DNA from: an uncultured Roseburia sp.
Lineage (GTDB): Bacteria > Bacillota > Clostridia > Lachnospirales > Lachnospiraceae
DNA: 7,806 nucleotides
NCBI GenBank assembly: GCA_947057405.1
Contig: CAMSEJ010000113.1
Location: forward strand, 1 to 7,806
Reading direction: 5' to 3'
Shown here piece after piece: positions 6,127 to 7,806 of the stretch. The notes beneath the pieces are model-generated. The model did no database searches. It was not told where the DNA came from and was given only the letters and a program-made list of their open reading frames with translations. Made by a program: the position numbers and the translations under genes. The number at the start of each line of letters is the position of its first letter. Position 1 is the stretch's first letter.

Positions 6127-7350
6127 ATGGCAAAACAGCACCTGACCGCCCGGCATACGGGCATTGCGGCCGGAATCCTCCTTCTGATTGCAGTCGGATT
6201 CCTGCCTTATTTTTGGATCCGGGAATCGTTTCTGACTGCCTGGCAGAATATGATTGGCATTTTATATGAAACGGATCCGCAGCTTTGTGCAGAAACCGTC
6301 CCGCACCTGTTTGAGGAAGGTACGTTCCAAAAGAGGACGCAGGCAGGGGAAGACGCAATGGTTGCCCTGGGCTATACGAAAAAAGGGACGGCTTATCTGT
6401 TTCGTCACAGCGGGCTGAATCGGATCTGTCTGAGCCTGCCGGCCCTTAACGCAATCGCTGCGCTTGTTCTTTCCTGTATCCTGCTCCGCCGCAAAAAGCA
6501 GCGGACACTGCAGGAAGAGCTGCTCGCCGGGGAGATCCGAAATGCAAAAATACAGCAGACCGAGCTTCCCTTAGAGCATTCCCCCTTTTTTCAGGCCATG
6601 CTGCTTTCGGAAATTTCGGATACCCTGCGGCTTCTGCACGCAAAGGAACGTCTTCTGCAGCAGAAAACCCACGATACACAGATGTTTCTGGAAAATGTTG
6701 CCCATCAGATCAAAACGCCGCTGAGCTGCATTTCAACCTCTCTGGATCTGGTGCTTGAGGAAGCAGTCCCGGCGCAAAAGAAACGGATTTCAGAGTGCTT
6801 TGGATATTTGGACGGCATCGGAGCGCTTCTAAAGCGACTGCTTGATATCGGACGTCTGGAGGCAGGGAAAACAATCCTGCGCAGGGAACCGTTTCGGATG
6901 GAGCAGCTTTTAGAAGAATGCAAATATATCCTGCCGGACGGGGAGCAGAGGATCCTGCTTTCCACGGAAGGAACAAAAAATCCAAAGACGCCTTATTACG
7001 GCGATTATGAGTGGCTGAAGGAAGCGTTTTTGAATATATTAAAAAATTGCCTGGAGCATGACAAAAGCGGCGCGCCGGTATCGGTTGTGGTTTCACGGAA
7101 TGCAGAGGGCATAAAGGTTACGGTGCGTGACCGCGGCCCGGGCATTTCCCCGCAGGACCTGCCTTTTATTTTCGACCGCTTTTATCTTCCGGAGCATGTG
7201 AAAAAATCGCACTCCGGAATTGGACTGAATCTGGCAAAACTGATCATCGAAAAGCATTTCGGAGTATTTCATGCCGCAAACCATGAGCAGGGAGGCGCGG
7301 TATTTACAATTGTCCTGCCGGTATTTGCCCTGAAAAACGAAAAGTTATAG
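6127..7350 (+). CDS. Membrane sensor histidine kinase
   Basis: A 407-residue HisKA-type kinase, partner of the regulator just upstream. Two membrane segments are visible, about 11-30 and 102-120, enclosing a roughly 70-residue extracytoplasmic loop with no domain I recognise. A charged helical region (121-185) without a clear HAMP domain leads to the H-box FLENVAHQIKTPL, with phosphoacceptor His193. The ATP-binding domain has the N-box LNILKNCLEH (Asn307), the G1/D box VRDRGPGI (Asp335), the F-box region FIFDRFY (347-353) and the G2 box SGIGLNLAK (363-371). All catalytic boxes look intact. The extracellular loop is too long for a BceS-type intramembrane sensor, so it probably reads a signal directly. 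A ribosome binding site (AAGCAGG, 6113-6119) lies 7 bases before the start. The operon continues towards an ABC permease, whose promoter repeats begin at the last base of this stop codon. Confidence 0.95.
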   Translation: MAKQHLTARHTGIAAGILLLIAVGFLPYFWIRESFLTAWQNMIGILYETDPQLCAETVPHLFEEGTFQKRTQAGEDAMVALGYTKKGTAYLFRHSGLNRICLSLPALNAIAALVLSCILLRRKKQRTLQEELLAGEIRNAKIQQTELPLEHSPFFQAMLLSEISDTLRLLHAKERLLQQKTHDTQMFLENVAHQIKTPLSCISTSLDLVLEEAVPAQKKRISECFGYLDGIGALLKRLLDIGRLEAGKTILRREPFRMEQLLEECKYILPDGEQRILLSTEGTKNPKTPYYGDYEWLKEAFLNILKNCLEHDKSGAPVSVVVSRNAEGIKVTVRDRGPGISPQDLPFIFDRFYLPEHVKKSHSGIGLNLAKLIIEKHFGVFHAANHEQGGAVFTIVLPVFALKNEKL

Positions 7351-7381
7351 TTCTGTCACGTTTCTGTAAGGTTTCTGCGGT
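7350..7381 (+). promoter_or_regulatory. Three direct repeats, likely response-regulator operator
   Basis: GTTCTGTCAC, GTTTCTGTAAG and GTTTCTGCGGT are consecutive units with TTCTG starting at 7351, 7362 and 7373, an exact 11-bp period. Direct repeats at one helical turn, placed where a -35 would be, are the known binding format of OmpR/PhoB-type regulators, and this window encodes one. The block begins at the last base of the kinase stop codon. Confidence 0.6.
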
Positions 7382-7389
7382 ACGGTAGC

Positions 7390-7397
7390 TTTATACA
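7390..7397 (+). promoter_or_regulatory. Candidate -10 region of the ABC permease promoter
   Basis: TTTATACA contains a TATACA-type -10 (7392-7397). No good -35 lies 17 bp upstream; the third direct repeat occupies that space, which fits an activator-dependent promoter. The hexamer is ambiguous by one or two bases. Confidence 0.4.
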
Positions 7398-7447
7398 GGG
7401 ACTGCTGTTTTGCGCGTCCCGCCGAAAACGGAAAGGAGACAGGTACT

Positions 7448-7759
7448 ATGGGTATGTTTATTAAATTAATTCTGACCGGGCAGAAACGGCGGCGCCGGGA
7501 GATGTGGTACGTTTCCCTGGCGGCTTTTATCGCCGTATCGTTTATGTCGTCCGTAACGCTGTTTCAAAACATTATGGATCGTTACCTGATGGAGACGAAT
7601 TACCGGAATTACGGGGACTGGGTCATCTCCGCTGTCAAGGACTACGAGGATTCCTCTATTCTGTTTTCCGAAATCGATCACCCCTATTTTTCGTCCCGCG
7701 GCATCTGTGTCAGCGGCCCTCCGCTGATCGACCAAAATCTGGAACCGTCGGGCATGTGC
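7448..7759 (+). CDS. ABC transporter permease (FtsX/MacB-like), N-terminal fragment
   Basis: The first 104 residues of a membrane permease, cut off by the end of genomic sequence. The start ATG has AAAGGAG (7432-7438) nine bases upstream. A basic cytoplasmic N-terminus (QKRRRREMW, 12-20) precedes a hydrophobic segment (about 21-40), then an extracytoplasmic region beginning around FQNIMDRYLMETNYRNYGDWVIS. This arrangement, with a predicted periplasmic-type domain after the first membrane helix, is typical of FtsX-like permeases of peptide or antimicrobial export systems next to two-component operons. The frame stays open to the window end, but from 7760 it reads adapter: the residues RSEERRVGKEC after Cys104 are not biological. 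No ATPase gene is visible; it may lie downstream. The family assignment rests on topology and context, since no catalytic motif is expected here. Confidence 0.7.
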
Positions 7760-7806
7760 AGATCGGAAGAGCGTCGTGTAGGGAAAGAGTGTGGTACCTT
7801 GTGTAG
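7760..7806. other. Illumina adapter read-through, not genomic
   Basis: From 7760 the sequence reads AGATCGGAAGAGCGTCG and continues to GGGAAAGAGTGT at 7781-7792, matching all 33 bases of the standard Illumina TruSeq read-2-side adapter as I know it. The next eight bases, GGTACCTT (7793-7800), sit where an i5 index belongs, and GTGTAG (7801-7806) matches the start of the P5 complement that follows it. In other frames this yields the well-known artefact peptides IGRASCRERV and RSEERRVGKEC. Confidence 0.97.

Noticed and set aside
7504..7806. 100-codon frame ending at the window edge
   Set aside because: Out of frame with the permease and ending in IGRASCRERV, a translation of Illumina adapter.
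1..7806. CRISPR arrays, tRNA, rRNA genes or insertion-sequence transposases
   Set aside because: No regularly spaced repeats with spacers, no tRNA- or rRNA-like sequence, and no transposase-like protein on either strand.

Overview
The window looks like one end of a draft or metagenomic contig from a Bacillota genome, probably class Clostridia and plausibly Lachnospiraceae. The evidence is the moderate GC content, the strong AGGAG-type ribosome binding sites, the gene order nadA-nadB-nadC-niaR with a 3H-domain repressor, the RsiV-like lipoprotein, and a two-component system placed directly before an FtsX-like permease. The genus is an inference from gene content, not proven.

Layout. Positions 1-301 hold no gene. 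They contain a 156-base imperfect inverted-repeat element with internal hairpins, then a leader in which a palindrome from that element recurs directly next to the nadA ribosome binding site. Positions 302-3931 are a tight plus-strand operon for de novo NAD synthesis: nadA (quinolinate synthase), nadB (L-aspartate oxidase), nadC (quinolinate phosphoribosyltransferase) and niaR (niacin-responsive repressor). Together they make nicotinate mononucleotide from aspartate and dihydroxyacetone phosphate, with a likely feedback repressor as the last gene. A hairpin terminator overlaps the niaR stop codon and also the stop codon of the convergent gene.

Positions 3938-5233 (minus strand) encode a secreted lipoprotein with a DUF4163/DUF3298 (RsiV-like) domain. 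It diverges from an OmpR-family response regulator (5424-6110), followed by a sensor histidine kinase (6127-7350) and the start of an ABC transporter permease (from 7448). Three direct repeats at 11-bp spacing lie immediately after the kinase and before the permease -10 region, which is the expected form of an OmpR/PhoB-type regulator site. A matching 9-base half-site lies between the lipoprotein and regulator promoters. These genes may therefore form one envelope-sensing circuit of kinase, regulator, transporter and lipoprotein.

The last 47 bases (7760-7806) are not genomic. They match Illumina adapter read-through: adapter, an 8-base index, and the start of the P5 complement. The permease reading frame is genuine only to about 7759, and any protein predicted across that point is an artefact.
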